Assembly (NCBI RefSeq): GCF_015644725.1
Contig: NZ_CP064795.1
Span: 3,346,501 to 3,410,500, forward strand
Length of the DNA: 64,000 nt
Direction: 5' to 3'
Source: Salinimonas marina
Lineage (GTDB): Bacteria; Pseudomonadota; Gammaproteobacteria; Enterobacterales; Alteromonadaceae
Shown here: positions 8,897 through 18,028 of the stretch, piece after piece
Layout: each line of letters starts with the position of its first letter
How positions within the stretch are numbered: the stretch's first letter is position 1
Position numbers and translations under genes: made by a program
Notes under the pieces: model-generated
Databases searched by the model: none
Told to the model about the DNA's origin: nothing
The model's input: the letters and a program-made list of their open reading frames with translations, nothing else

Positions 8897-9688
8897 ATGA
8901 AAAAGCGTATTTCGATAATTCTGCTAACCAGCTTACTTACATCAGGAGCGGTTTTTGCCAAGCCTGGTTCCGGCCATCACAACACTGCTTTTCACGCAGA
9001 GTTTCAGCCCATATTCAGACAGCTACAAACGCTGGATTTAAATGCCACCCAAAAGCAAGATGTCCGCCTGATTCTTCAAACGCTTCAGACCGATACGACG
9101 GCCACGGGTAAAGGCGATAAATCCCGCCGGCATAATCGTCAAGCCGGGCTGGAGGAAAACGACATCATTGCCATGGTAGAAAAGCGCTTTGAAGCAGCCC
9201 AGGAAAAACGGCTCAGTTACGCCAAAGCTAAACACGCTATTTTTCAGGTGCTAAATGATGCGCAGCGCCAGCAGCTACTTGCCAAAGTGCTAGATCGCGA
9301 GATAAAACATCAGAATATGCGTCCAGAACCGGAGAGTTTTGAGCTTCCCTTCGCCCTCGACTTACTGGATTTAGAGCAAAGCCAACGATCCGAATTGACC
9401 ACTCTTTTGATACAACAGCATGCCCAGCGCCAGCAAGACGCACAACAACTGCATGCGCTACGTTTGCGCGAACGCGCAATCATCTATGCGCCGGAATTTG
9501 ATGAAGACACCTGGCGGACCATAGCGGAACAATTTGAGCAAGCTCTGGTTGACCGAAAGCTTGAGCAGCGGGGTCATAAAGATGCTCTGGCAGCAATGTT
9601 AAGCGATAGCCAACTGCAGGAGCTAAAAGCATTTTCGAAGCTTCGCCCCCAGCCAGAAAATAGAGGCCCCCGTTATCATCGTAACTAG
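8897..9688 (+). CDS. Periplasmic Spy/CpxP-family protein with two Spy-like repeats
   Basis: This 263-residue protein has a Sec signal peptide (about residues 1-22, ending VFA). The first Spy/CpxP-like unit (about 35-140) contains the LTxxQ-type motif LDLNATQKQDV and a second motif LNDAQRQQLL. A second unit (about 148-255) repeats the pattern with LDLEQSQRSEL and LSDSQLQELKAF. Ordinary Spy and CpxP are about 160 residues with one unit, so this looks like an internal duplication. Family members are ATP-independent periplasmic chaperones, and CpxP also restrains CpxA. A CpxR box upstream supports Cpx control. The tail is basic and His/Arg-rich. Confidence 0.82.
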   Translation: MKKRISIILLTSLLTSGAVFAKPGSGHHNTAFHAEFQPIFRQLQTLDLNATQKQDVRLILQTLQTDTTATGKGDKSRRHNRQAGLEENDIIAMVEKRFEAAQEKRLSYAKAKHAIFQVLNDAQRQQLLAKVLDREIKHQNMRPEPESFELPFALDLLDLEQSQRSELTTLLIQQHAQRQQDAQQLHALRLRERAIIYAPEFDEDTWRTIAEQFEQALVDRKLEQRGHKDALAAMLSDSQLQELKAFSKLRPQPENRGPRYHRN

Positions 9689-9755
9689 CCACTGATCACT
9701 ACTGAATCACTACTGAATCACTCCCGCTGATGGCCTGTAATTGCTGTGCAGGCTT

Positions 9756-10166
9756 TCAGTATTGAGGCTTTTGAACCTGATAATCAGCGGATAAAAACAG
9801 GGGTGAGGTCACCAGCATATCGGCGGTGGCTTCGTTACAGGCGACCGGCACATTCCACACCGAACATAACCTTAGCAGGGCTTTAACATCAGGGTCGTGG
9901 GGGGCCGGATTCAGGGGATCCCAAAAAAAGAATAATGCATCCAGACTGCCTTCAGCAATAAGTGCGCCGATTTGCTGATCGCCGCCCAGCGGCCCGCTTT
10001 GATAACGGGTAATGGCGAGCCCGGTGTGTTCTGACAACATCGCCCCGGTGGTGCCGGTCGCGACCAGCTTGCATTGCTGCAGCGTCGGCTGATGCGCCTT
10101 AACCCAGTTAAGTAATGCATTTTTTTTATGATCGTGGGCCACCAGCGCCAGAGTTTTGGGTTGCAT
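9756..10166 (-). CDS. mgsA: Methylglyoxal synthase
   Basis: This 136-residue enzyme converts dihydroxyacetone phosphate to methylglyoxal and phosphate, a bypass of lower glycolysis. The N-terminus [16 protein letters not shown], the phosphate-binding ATGTTG and the catalytic-Asp motif [10 protein letters not shown] are all present. [20 protein letters not shown] is the family signature. Length is slightly short of the E. coli enzyme. It is divergent from the arg operon, with a 470-base gap holding the ArgR site. Confidence 0.95.
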   Translation of the reverse strand: MQPKTLALVAHDHKKNALLNWVKAHQPTLQQCKLVATGTTGAMLSEHTGLAITRYQSGPLGGDQQIGALIAEGSLDALFFFWDPLNPAPHDPDVKALLRLCSVWNVPVACNEATADMLVTSPLFLSADYQVQKPQY

Positions 10167-10289
10167 GATTCAAATTCCTCTTTATTTTTTGTCAATACAG
10201 CAAGCTCAGGTAACAAACCCTCCGAGTGTATACCCAAATCATTACAAAACAGATAGTAAAGACATCCGATGAGATATTTATACATTTAT

Positions 10290-10318
10290 ATTGAATAATT
10301 ATTCTATATCTGTAAACT
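10290..10318 (+). promoter_or_regulatory. ARG box (ArgR operator) with overlapping promoter of argCBFGH
   Basis: TTGAATAATTATTCTA at 10291-10306 matches the ArgR half-site consensus TGAAT-N4-ATTCA with one mismatch. TTGAAT (10291-10296) can be the -35, with TAAACT (10313-10318) as -10 after 16 bases, so ArgR binding would block RNA polymerase. A weaker AT-rich half-site lies just upstream (about 10269-10286), fitting the usual tandem arrangement. Confidence 0.7.
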
Positions 10319-10639
10319 AGCTTCCATTGTTATTCAACGCCCGGCGACATGGGGCGAGAATTTGAGTTTAATCGAAACAATTTTAAGGTGGAGGCAGAGC
10401 ATACTTATGGTAATTCATCATCAACCCGTGCAGTACCGCGCTGCTTGCACAAAACAGCCTGACTCTCCCACCCCTGGCTACGCGATGTCTCACCGTCAGC
10501 GACGATAGTGGCTTTCTTCTTAAACAGCACGCGCTAGCGCACTTTTAACCTTGTTCAGACTCGAGAATTTTTACGGTGAATTCGGCAGCAAGGTTAAAAA
10601 GTGTATTTTCTTATTTTTTACCTACACTTAGTGAATATT
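10319..10639 (+). other. Long untranslated leader of argC with a 33-codon ORF and a stem-loop
   Basis: About 280-320 bases separate the ARG-box promoter from argC. It holds a small ORF at 10407-10508 (33 codons, starting MVIHHQPVQYR, several Arg codons near its end, GGAGG about 12 bases upstream). A stem-loop pairs 10540-10553 with 10589-10603 (14 bp, one bulged base). Its 3' arm covers an AGG and the in-frame GTG at 10601. I see no known riboswitch. Whether the ORF is translated is unknown. Confidence 0.4.
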
Positions 10640-11656
10640 ATGTTGGATGTCTGTGTTATTGGCGCCAGTGGTTACACTGGCGCACAATTGGTTGAGTTGT
10701 TACTCGGCCATAGTGAGGTTCAGTTAAACCGGGTATTCGTATCCGCCGCCAGCGCCGACGCGGGCAAACCCATAGGCACTCTGCACGGACGATTAGCGTC
10801 ATCCCGTCTCACGCTGGAAGCTCTCGATGAGGCGTCGCTGGCGATGCTGGCTGACACCATGGATATTATATTTCTGGCCACGCCTCACGAAGCCAGTCAT
10901 CAGTGGATGGATCAGCTTAGTGGTGGCAAGGCCAGGGTGCTGGATTTATCCGGCGCTTTCCGGCTGCAGGACATCCAGGCATTTGAGCAATACTATGGGT
11001 TTGCGCACACCAGTCCCGAGGCGTTATCCAAAACGGTGTACGGACTGGCAGAATGGTATCCGCAAAAAATCAGCAAGGCCAATGTGGTAGCGGTACCCGG
11101 TTGCTACCCTACGGCCTCGTTGTGTGCGCTGAAACCGTTGACCGCCCAGAATTTGTTAGACCCGGCGCACCGGCCTGTGATCAATGCGGTGTCAGGGGTC
11201 AGCGGCGCGGGACGTAAAGCAGCGCTCGCCAATAGCTTTTGTGAAGTCAGTTTACAGTCCTATGGGGTGCTGGGTCATCGGCATACACCTGAAATTGAAG
11301 CCTATTGCGGGGTACCGGTCATTTTTACGCCCCATTTGGGTAATTTTAAACGCGGCATCCTGGCCACCATCACCGTCAAACTTGCCAACGGTGTGGGCGC
11401 GGCGATGCTGCAACAGGCCTATCAACAGGCTTATCAGGACCATCCGCTGGTACGCTTAAGAAACAGCTGGCCTAAACTGGATGATGTCGTACATACCCCC
11501 TTTGTTGATCTACACTTTAAAGCCGACCCGGAAAGCGGCTACGCCGTGATCTCGGCTGCAATTGATAATGTGATGAAAGGCGCGGCCTCTCAGGCGATTC
11601 AATGTCTGAACCTGATGATTGGCCAGCCTGCTGCAAAAGGACTGATACCATTATGA
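10640..11656 (+). CDS. argC: N-acetyl-gamma-glutamyl-phosphate reductase
   Basis: This 338-residue enzyme reduces N-acetylglutamyl phosphate to the semialdehyde, the third step of arginine synthesis, in the cytosol. The Rossmann motif is VIGASGYTGAQL and the catalytic Cys lies in VPGCYPTASLC. The ATG at 10640 gives the usual family N-terminus (MLDVCVIGASG). A GTG at 10601 with an AGG seven bases upstream would add 13 hydrophobic residues and is less likely. Its stop overlaps the argB start (ATGA), so translation is coupled. Confidence 0.95.
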   Translation: MLDVCVIGASGYTGAQLVELLLGHSEVQLNRVFVSAASADAGKPIGTLHGRLASSRLTLEALDEASLAMLADTMDIIFLATPHEASHQWMDQLSGGKARVLDLSGAFRLQDIQAFEQYYGFAHTSPEALSKTVYGLAEWYPQKISKANVVAVPGCYPTASLCALKPLTAQNLLDPAHRPVINAVSGVSGAGRKAALANSFCEVSLQSYGVLGHRHTPEIEAYCGVPVIFTPHLGNFKRGILATITVKLANGVGAAMLQQAYQQAYQDHPLVRLRNSWPKLDDVVHTPFVDLHFKADPESGYAVISAAIDNVMKGAASQAIQCLNLMIGQPAAKGLIPL

Positions 11657-12444
11657 GAAACCACCCTGTGGTGATAAAGGTGGGCGGCGCTTTGTTAGAC
11701 AACCCCTCTGCCACCGCAATATTGTTTCAGCATATCAATGCGCTATCGGCAACACGCCCGGTCGTATTAGTGCACGGCGGTGGGCCGGTGGTGGAAAGCC
11801 TGATGGCAAAGTTATCTCTGACCAGTTCCAAACTCAATGGTCTGCGGATCACCCCCGATGAACATATGCCGTATGTCTGTGGCGCCCTGGCCGGCACGGC
11901 CAATAAAATGCTGTGCGCCGCGGCCATCGCCCACAAGCTGACCCCGGTTGGCCTGTCATTATTAGATGGCAACCTGGTGACCTGTGCTGGCAAAGCTATT
12001 GAATACGGCGCCGTGGGAAGCCCGGCGCCCGGCGACAGCACCTTGTTAAAAACACTACTGGTACAGGATTATCTGCCCATTATCAGCTCCATTGGCAGCG
12101 ACGCTACCGGTCGCTTGCTCAATATCAATGCTGATGAAGCTGCCACCGTTGTTGCCCAGTTACTGCAGGCCGAGTTGTTGCTGTTATCTGATGTTGATGG
12201 GGTGATGGATGCTACCGGCCAGGTGCTGGCAACGCTGGATCACTCCCATATTGAGGCGCTGGTCAGCAGCCATACCATTACCGATGGTATGGCTGTCAAA
12301 ACCAGTGCGGCGCTGCAGGCGGCCACGACCCTGCAACGGCCGGTCATTATTGGCAGTTGGCAGGCCAACCTTTCTTCTTTACTTGCACATTCAGGCGGCA
12401 CCCGGGTTATGCCGGTCGCGCCGACTCAGGAGCCTCCCCTATGA
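11653..12444 (+). CDS. argB: Acetylglutamate kinase
   Basis: This 263-residue amino-acid kinase phosphorylates N-acetylglutamate. VIKVGGALL at the N-terminus and LVHGGGPVVESL form the nucleotide and substrate loops. LLLLSDVDGVMD and GMAVKTSAALQA are C-terminal ATP-domain motifs. The ATG at 11653 overlaps the argC stop and the gene end overlaps the argF start by four bases. It lacks the N-terminal helix of arginine-inhibited kinases, which fits feedback control at ArgA in this pathway. Confidence 0.95.
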   Translation: MRNHPVVIKVGGALLDNPSATAILFQHINALSATRPVVLVHGGGPVVESLMAKLSLTSSKLNGLRITPDEHMPYVCGALAGTANKMLCAAAIAHKLTPVGLSLLDGNLVTCAGKAIEYGAVGSPAPGDSTLLKTLLVQDYLPIISSIGSDATGRLLNINADEAATVVAQLLQAELLLLSDVDGVMDATGQVLATLDHSHIEALVSSHTITDGMAVKTSAALQAATTLQRPVIIGSWQANLSSLLAHSGGTRVMPVAPTQEPPL

Positions 12445-13352
12445 AACAGGATTTACTCACCTTTGCTGACTGGACACCCACCGCCATGCAAGAGTTGCTG
12501 GAGCTGGCCCATACCATTAAGCAAACCCCGGCGGCGTATGCCAGCGTACTGGCCGGTAAGTCAGTCGCCGCGGTTTTTGAAAAGCCCTCGCTGCGCACCC
12601 GGGTCAGCTTTGATATCGGTATTAACAAATTGGGCGGTCACATGGTGTATCTTGACTGCCAGGCCGGCAACCTGGCCGGACGGGAAGATGCTAAAGATAT
12701 GGCGGCCAATCTGGCCTGCTGGGCCGACGCGATTGTGGCCCGGGTCAATTCACACAGTACGTTAGAACAATTCGCCGATGCGGCCCGGATCCCGGTCGTT
12801 AATGCCTTATGCGACAAGTATCACCCGTGCCAGGCCCTGGCTGACTACCTGACGCTGTATGAAACCTTTGGCAAAGTCAGCGGCCTGACCCTAGCCTACG
12901 TGGGCGATGGCAATAATGTCACCCATTCATTGGTGCTGACCGGTGCGCTGCTGGGCTGCCACCAGGTGGTGGTGACGCCTCCGGGCCATGCGGCCGATCC
13001 GCAAATCATTGCTAAAGCCAAAGCCATTGGTGAGGCCACCGGTGCGCGCATCAGCGAAACCACCCAGGTCAGTGATGCCAGTGGCGCTGATGTCGTATAT
13101 ACCGATACCTGGTTGTCGATGGGCGACACCACCCCGCTTGCCACCATTAAAGAAAAATTTATGCCATATCAGGTTAACGAAACGCTGATGACAACCACCG
13201 GCGCGCAATATGTGCTGCATTGCCAGCCGGCGCACCGTGACTTAGAAATCAGCGGCACGCTCATCGACGGTGAGCAGTCGCTACTAATGCGTCAGGCAGA
13301 AAACCGGATGCACGGTCAAAATGCCATTCTTACTCATCTTTTAGGCGCATAA
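12441..13352 (+). CDS. argF: Ornithine carbamoyltransferase
   Basis: This 303-residue enzyme makes citrulline from ornithine and carbamoyl phosphate. The carbamoyl-phosphate loop reads SLRTRVSF where many relatives have [19 protein letters not shown] and [10 protein letters not shown] are clear family motifs. The catalytic Cys is in HCQPAHRD; most OTCases have HCLP, so the Leu-to-Gln change is worth noting. Position between argB and argG supports ornithine rather than another carbamoyl acceptor. The ATG overlaps the argB stop. Confidence 0.93.
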   Translation: MKQDLLTFADWTPTAMQELLELAHTIKQTPAAYASVLAGKSVAAVFEKPSLRTRVSFDIGINKLGGHMVYLDCQAGNLAGREDAKDMAANLACWADAIVARVNSHSTLEQFADAARIPVVNALCDKYHPCQALADYLTLYETFGKVSGLTLAYVGDGNNVTHSLVLTGALLGCHQVVVTPPGHAADPQIIAKAKAIGEATGARISETTQVSDASGADVVYTDTWLSMGDTTPLATIKEKFMPYQVNETLMTTTGAQYVLHCQPAHRDLEISGTLIDGEQSLLMRQAENRMHGQNAILTHLLGA

Positions 13353-13366
13353 CGAGGATTAAAACT

Positions 13367-14575
13367 ATGCAAAATGTGAAAAAAATTGTACTGGCCTATT
13401 CTGGCGGACTGGATACCTCGGCCATTATCCCCTGGCTAAAAGAAAATTACGGCGCTGAGGTAGTCGCCTTTGCCGCCGATGTTGGCCAGGGTGACGAAGA
13501 ACTGGAAGGTCTGCACGACAAAGCCATCGCTTCAGGCGCCAGCGAATGCTATATCGTCGATTTAAAAGAAGAGTTTGTGCGCGATTATATTTACCCGACC
13601 ATCACTACCGGCGCGGTGTATGAAGGGGAATATTTGCTGGGCACCTCTATGGCGCGGCCCGTCATTGCCAAAGCCCAGGTCGAGATTGCCCGGAAAGTGG
13701 GCGCGGATGCGTTAAGCCATGGCTGCACCGGTAAGGGCAATGACCAGGTTCGTTTTGAAAGCGCCTTTGCCGCCCTGGCCCCTGATCTTCAGGTTATTGC
13801 CCCCTGGCGTGAGTGGGAGATGGTGTCGCGTGAAGACTTGCTCGACTATCTGGCCAGCCGCAACATTGCCACCAGTGCGTCTGCCACCAAAATTTACAGC
13901 CGGGACGCCAATGCCTGGCATATTTCTCATGAAGGCGGCGAGCTTGAAGATCCCTGGCAGCAACCGTCCAAACAGGTCTGGACCATGACCGTGGATCCGG
14001 AGGATGCCCCTGACCAGCCCGAGTATATCCAGCTAAGCTTTGAACAGGGCAAACTGGTCAGGGTCAATGACACCACACTATCGCCCTACGAAGCTTTGGT
14101 TCAGCTTAATCAGCTGGCTGGCGTTCATGGGGTCGGCCGGATTGATATTGTCGAGAACCGGTTAGTGGGAATGAAATCCAGAGGCTGCTATGAAACCCCC
14201 GGCGGAACCGTTCTGATGAAAGCCTACAAAGCGCTGGAAACCATGGTACTGGACAAAGCGGCCATCAAATACCGTGAACAACTGGGGCTGGAATTTTCCC
14301 ATGTAATGTACGATGGTCGCTGGTTTACCGCCCTTAATGATGCCCTGTTAGCCGGCGCCGCTTCCTTTGCCCAAAAGGTCACCGGCGATATTGTGGTGAA
14401 ACTGTACAAAGGTCAGGCTACTGTGACGCAGCGGCGCTCGGTAAACAGCCTGTATTCTGAGGATTTCGCCACCTTTGGCGCGGATGATGTTTATGACCAG
14501 AAACATGCCGAAGGGTTTATCCGGTTATTCAGTTTATCCAGCCGGATTGAAGCGCTGAAAGCGCAAACCAAATAA
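13367..14575 (+). CDS. argG: Argininosuccinate synthase
   Basis: This 402-residue enzyme joins citrulline and aspartate with ATP. The PP-loop [11 protein letters not shown] is near the N-terminus. [13 protein letters not shown] and the C-terminal YSEDFATFG are family signatures. Length fits the roughly 400-residue class rather than the 447-residue E. coli type. It lies 14 bases after argF with an AGGA ribosome site and 11 bases before argH. Confidence 0.97.
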   Translation: MQNVKKIVLAYSGGLDTSAIIPWLKENYGAEVVAFAADVGQGDEELEGLHDKAIASGASECYIVDLKEEFVRDYIYPTITTGAVYEGEYLLGTSMARPVIAKAQVEIARKVGADALSHGCTGKGNDQVRFESAFAALAPDLQVIAPWREWEMVSREDLLDYLASRNIATSASATKIYSRDANAWHISHEGGELEDPWQQPSKQVWTMTVDPEDAPDQPEYIQLSFEQGKLVRVNDTTLSPYEALVQLNQLAGVHGVGRIDIVENRLVGMKSRGCYETPGGTVLMKAYKALETMVLDKAAIKYREQLGLEFSHVMYDGRWFTALNDALLAGAASFAQKVTGDIVVKLYKGQATVTQRRSVNSLYSEDFATFGADDVYDQKHAEGFIRLFSLSSRIEALKAQTK

Positions 14576-14586
14576 GGAGCACCGAT

Positions 14587-15972
14587 ATGGCATTATGGGG
14601 AGGCCGGTTTGCGGCCGGCAGCAGCAGTATGTTCAGGCAGGTCAATGATTCCCTGCCCTTTGACCAGGTGATGGCGGTGCAGGATCTGCAAGGGTCCGTC
14701 GTCTGGTCCCGGGCATTACACAAAGCCGGGGTCCTGAGCGCCGATGAGCAGGCCCAGCTGGAAGCAGCATTAACGAAGTTGCAGCAACAGGCCGAAGCCG
14801 GTGAGCTCGACTTTGCCGCTTCCAGCGAAGAGGACATCCACAGCTTTGTGGAGGCCGCGCTTATCGACAAACTAGGAGATGTGGGCCGCAAGCTGCACAC
14901 CGGGCGCAGCCGCAACGACCAGGTGGCCACCGATTTTCGGTTATGGGTGCGTGAACATGTCGCCTCGTTAAAACAGGATCTGTATGCGCTGATTCGTTCA
15001 CTTTTGCAGACCGCGAATCGTCACCAGCAGGCCATTATCCCCGGCTATACCCACCTGCAACGGGCCCAGCCCATAATGTTTGCCCATTGGGCGCTGGCGT
15101 ATGTCGAGATGTTCAAGCGGGATATCTCCCGGCTGGATGACCTGGCTGCGCGCATGAACCAGTGTCCGCTGGGCAGTGGCGCGCTGGCTGGGACCACCTA
15201 CCCGGTAGATCGCCAGGATATCGCCCAGCAGCTTGGCTTTGCCAGCCCCTGTCTGAATAGCCTGGATGCGGTTTCCGACCGGGATTTTGTACTGGAACTA
15301 TTGTTCAGCGCCAGTACCAGCATGATGCATATTTCCCGCATGGCCGAAGATCTTATTTTTTATAATTCCGGTGAAGCCGGTTTTTTACAGCTGGGCGATG
15401 CAGTCACCTCCGGATCATCACTGATGCCCCAGAAGAAGAACCCGGATGCGCTGGAGCTGATGCGTGGTAAATGCGGTCGGGTCTTTGGCTCGCTGCAGGC
15501 CCTGCTGGTCACTATGAAGGGCCTGCCGCTGGCTTACAATAAAGATATGCAGGAAGACAAAGAAGGCGCCATCGATGCGGTGAACCAGTGGCACTGTTGT
15601 TTGTGTATCGCCAGCGAGGTACTGGACTCTCTTAGCCTGAATGAGGCGCGTTGTCGGGAAGCCGCTGCCCAGGGCTATGCGAATGCCACCGAACTGGCAG
15701 ATTACCTGGTAGAAAAAGGCATTCCGTTTCGAACCGGTCATGATATTGCCGGTAAAGTGGTGCTGGCCGCGATTGAGGCAAAATGCCCCATTGAAGATCT
15801 TCCTCTTGCTGAACTGCAAGCCATTTGTGACAAAATTCAGGAGGATGTGTATCCGGTGTTGCAACTGGAGTATGGCATCAATAAACGCAATATTCTGGGC
15901 GGCACCAGTACGCAGACCGTTATTGAAGCGCTCTACCGCGAGCTTGAAACTTTGGACACGCAGGAGTCGTAA
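14587..15972 (+). CDS. argH: Argininosuccinate lyase
   Basis: This 461-residue lyase splits argininosuccinate into arginine and fumarate. The superfamily signature [12 protein letters not shown] is present, along with [12 protein letters not shown] and the catalytic-His region [10 protein letters not shown]. In many Vibrio and Alteromonadales genomes argH is fused to an acetyltransferase domain (argH(A)); here the protein ends without it and a full argA follows 5 bases later. Confidence 0.97.
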   Translation: MALWGGRFAAGSSSMFRQVNDSLPFDQVMAVQDLQGSVVWSRALHKAGVLSADEQAQLEAALTKLQQQAEAGELDFAASSEEDIHSFVEAALIDKLGDVGRKLHTGRSRNDQVATDFRLWVREHVASLKQDLYALIRSLLQTANRHQQAIIPGYTHLQRAQPIMFAHWALAYVEMFKRDISRLDDLAARMNQCPLGSGALAGTTYPVDRQDIAQQLGFASPCLNSLDAVSDRDFVLELLFSASTSMMHISRMAEDLIFYNSGEAGFLQLGDAVTSGSSLMPQKKNPDALELMRGKCGRVFGSLQALLVTMKGLPLAYNKDMQEDKEGAIDAVNQWHCCLCIASEVLDSLSLNEARCREAAAQGYANATELADYLVEKGIPFRTGHDIAGKVVLAAIEAKCPIEDLPLAELQAICDKIQEDVYPVLQLEYGINKRNILGGTSTQTVIEALYRELETLDTQES

Positions 15973-15977
15973 TCCCG

Positions 15978-17291
15978 ATGGGGCTCAATCCACAAGACGG
16001 CATTACCTTATTTCGCAGCTCGCTGCCTTACATCAATGCGCATCGGGGTAAAACCTTTGTACTGATGTTTGGCGGCGAAGCTATCGAGCAGGCCAACTTT
16101 GCCAATATTATTCATGATATTGCGCTGTTAGCCAGCCTGGGCGTGCGCCTGGTACTGGTGCATGGCGCCCGGCCTCAGATTGATGAGCGGGTGACTTTGC
16201 GCCAGGTGGAAAGCCGCTTTGCCAATGATATTCGCATCACCGACAAACAAACCCTGGAGTGTGTTAAGGATGCCGCCGGGTCGGTGCGTTCACATATTGA
16301 AGCGCTGCTGACCATGGGTCTGGCTAATTCTCCCATGCACGGCGCGCAGATTCGGGTGTGCTCTGGTAACCTGGTGGTCGCCAAGCCCATGGGCGTGCGC
16401 GATGGCACTGACTTTGAGAATACCGGACTGGTACGCCGGATTGATACCACCGGCATTAATGATCATCTCAGTGATGGCTCTATTGTGTTGTTGTCGCCGA
16501 CCGGCTACTCACCTACCGGTGAGGTGTTCAATTTGTCCCATGAAGATGTGGCTACCCAGGCCGCGATTGCGCTTAAAGCCGATAAAATGATTGTGTTTTC
16601 GCATCAGGCCGGCGTATATCACCGTTCTGGAAAATTACTCAGAACCATTGAGCGCCCCGCGTTAGAAAATTTAATCGCGCAGCAACAAATCACCACCGAG
16701 CCGTCGGTGCTCAAAGCTTTAACCACCAGCGTCGCCGCGGGCATTCCCCGCGCGCATTGCATCAGTTATGAGACGGATGGCGCCTTGCTGCACGAGCTAT
16801 TTACCCGCGATGGCACCGGCTCGCTGGTGCTGGAGCATCATTACGAGCAGCTGCGCAGCGCCACTATTGACGATGTGGGTGGCATTTTGAGCCTGATCAA
16901 ACCACTGGAGCAAAGTGGGGCGCTGGTCAAGCGCTCGCGGGAGCGCCTTGAAAACGAAATTGATCAGTTTGTGGTGATTGTTCGCGACGGTACCATCATT
17001 GCCTGCGCCGCCGTTTATGAGTATCCCGACGACGCCTGCGCAGAGCTGGCGTGTGTGGCCACCCATCCTGATTATCGTGGTAAAAACCGCGGCGAGCGTA
17101 TTTTAGAGCAGATTATTGCTCAGGCCCGCACTAATCATATCGACACCTTGTTTGTGCTCACTACCCTCACCGCTCACTGGTTTTTGGAGCAAGGTTTCGT
17201 ACCCGCGGGGATTGAGGCATTGCCGGCGGCCAAACAACAGCTTTACAATTTTCAGCGCGGCTCCAAAGTGTTTACTTTGGATCTGCGATAG
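15978..17291 (+). CDS. argA: N-acetylglutamate synthase
   Basis: This 437-residue protein has an amino-acid-kinase-like domain (about 1-290) and a C-terminal GNAT domain (about 295-430). It acetylates glutamate with acetyl-CoA, the first step of arginine synthesis. LVLVHGARPQIDE and the GNAT acetyl-CoA loop HPDYRGKNRGERIL are visible. The kinase-like domain normally binds arginine for feedback inhibition. It is the last gene of the arg operon; the next gene starts about 60 bases on. Confidence 0.95.
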   Translation: MGLNPQDGITLFRSSLPYINAHRGKTFVLMFGGEAIEQANFANIIHDIALLASLGVRLVLVHGARPQIDERVTLRQVESRFANDIRITDKQTLECVKDAAGSVRSHIEALLTMGLANSPMHGAQIRVCSGNLVVAKPMGVRDGTDFENTGLVRRIDTTGINDHLSDGSIVLLSPTGYSPTGEVFNLSHEDVATQAAIALKADKMIVFSHQAGVYHRSGKLLRTIERPALENLIAQQQITTEPSVLKALTTSVAAGIPRAHCISYETDGALLHELFTRDGTGSLVLEHHYEQLRSATIDDVGGILSLIKPLEQSGALVKRSRERLENEIDQFVVIVRDGTIIACAAVYEYPDDACAELACVATHPDYRGKNRGERILEQIIAQARTNHIDTLFVLTTLTAHWFLEQGFVPAGIEALPAAKQQLYNFQRGSKVFTLDLR

Positions 17292-17348
17292 CAGGACTTT
17301 GAGCATCAGGTTACAATGCCGCCTCCCTGTTAGATGAGGCTTTGTGCT

Positions 17349-17753
17349 ATGAAACAACACCCACTGGTCTGGCTCTGTTCACTACTTGCGCTGTTGATTA
17401 TCTCCGGCTGTAGCTATGTAAAACAGCCAAATGACAAAAAAATGAAAAAGCTGCTGTCGGGCATGCCCGAATACTATGCCAATGAAGCCTTTGGTAAGCG
17501 GGATTTTCGTTTTTTTGTGGTCAGAGACGGCAACTCGACCACTACCCCTTCGGTACCGGCCTGTCTGGTTACCCGCTTTGGCACCCGCGAAATGTCTAAC
17601 GACAGTTACGAGGCTGGCACCTACGCTTATGAGAAGTACGCCGCGGTCGCCAAAGTGTATGCCCGGTTTTTTAATCAAACCCTGCTGGAACAGTTAAAAC
17701 AACGGGACTGGCATCACTGCGAGGCCCAGGTGCCTGCGCCGGCCGTTGAATAA
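17349..17753 (+). CDS. Predicted lipoprotein of unknown function
   Basis: A 134-residue protein starts at the ATG at 17349. The signal peptide ends in a lipobox, LIISGC, with the lipidated Cys about residue 20. The mature part is mixed with one conserved-looking FFVVRDGNSTTTPSVPACL stretch. An ATG-like start 15 bases earlier (17334) is possible. I recognise no family. It follows argA on the same strand. Confidence 0.7.
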   Translation: MKQHPLVWLCSLLALLIISGCSYVKQPNDKKMKKLLSGMPEYYANEAFGKRDFRFFVVRDGNSTTTPSVPACLVTRFGTREMSNDSYEAGTYAYEKYAAVAKVYARFFNQTLLEQLKQRDWHHCEAQVPAPAVE

Positions 17754-17842
17754 TGCTGACAGCGGGCCGCCCTGACCAACGTCCTGGCAATGTGTCGGCA
17801 CTCCTGGCTTAACCGTTTGAGAAAAAAGTTAGCTTTGCGTGT

Positions 17843-17905
17843 TTGACATCTGCTGTACACTGGGCAAAGACAGGGGTATGGTTCGGTACCCACAACCCTC
17901 CTGTC
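17843..17905 (+). other. Intergenic hairpin upstream of a hydrolase gene
   Basis: The 275-base gap has a TTGACA at 17843-17848 without a good -10. A hairpin pairs GACAGG (17869-17874) with CCTGTC (17900-17905), with an inner GGGTA/TACCC pairing. There is no T-run, so it is not a standard terminator. It may be a leader structure. Confidence 0.25.
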
Positions 17906-18028
17906 CGGTAAAACAATTTCAGTTCGGCTGGAATTCTAAGCGAGTTGCGCGGTCTATTGGTAGATCTATGCGTCTGCATGTAACCAATCAGCAGCGTTTA
18001 CCCCAGTGATGTTTTGTGAGGACTATTT

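Noticed and set aside
8731..9111. 126-codon plus-strand frame before and into the Spy-like gene
   Set aside because: It would cover the CpxR box and overlap the Spy-like gene in another frame, without family features.
9695..9722. Two copies of an 11-base repeat (ATCACTACTGA) after the Spy-like gene
   Set aside because: Only two copies and a partial third, in a short intergenic gap; probably a chance slippage product.
10540..10603. Stem-loop before argC as a rho-independent terminator
   Set aside because: No T-run follows the 3' arm, and the downstream operon must be transcribed through it.
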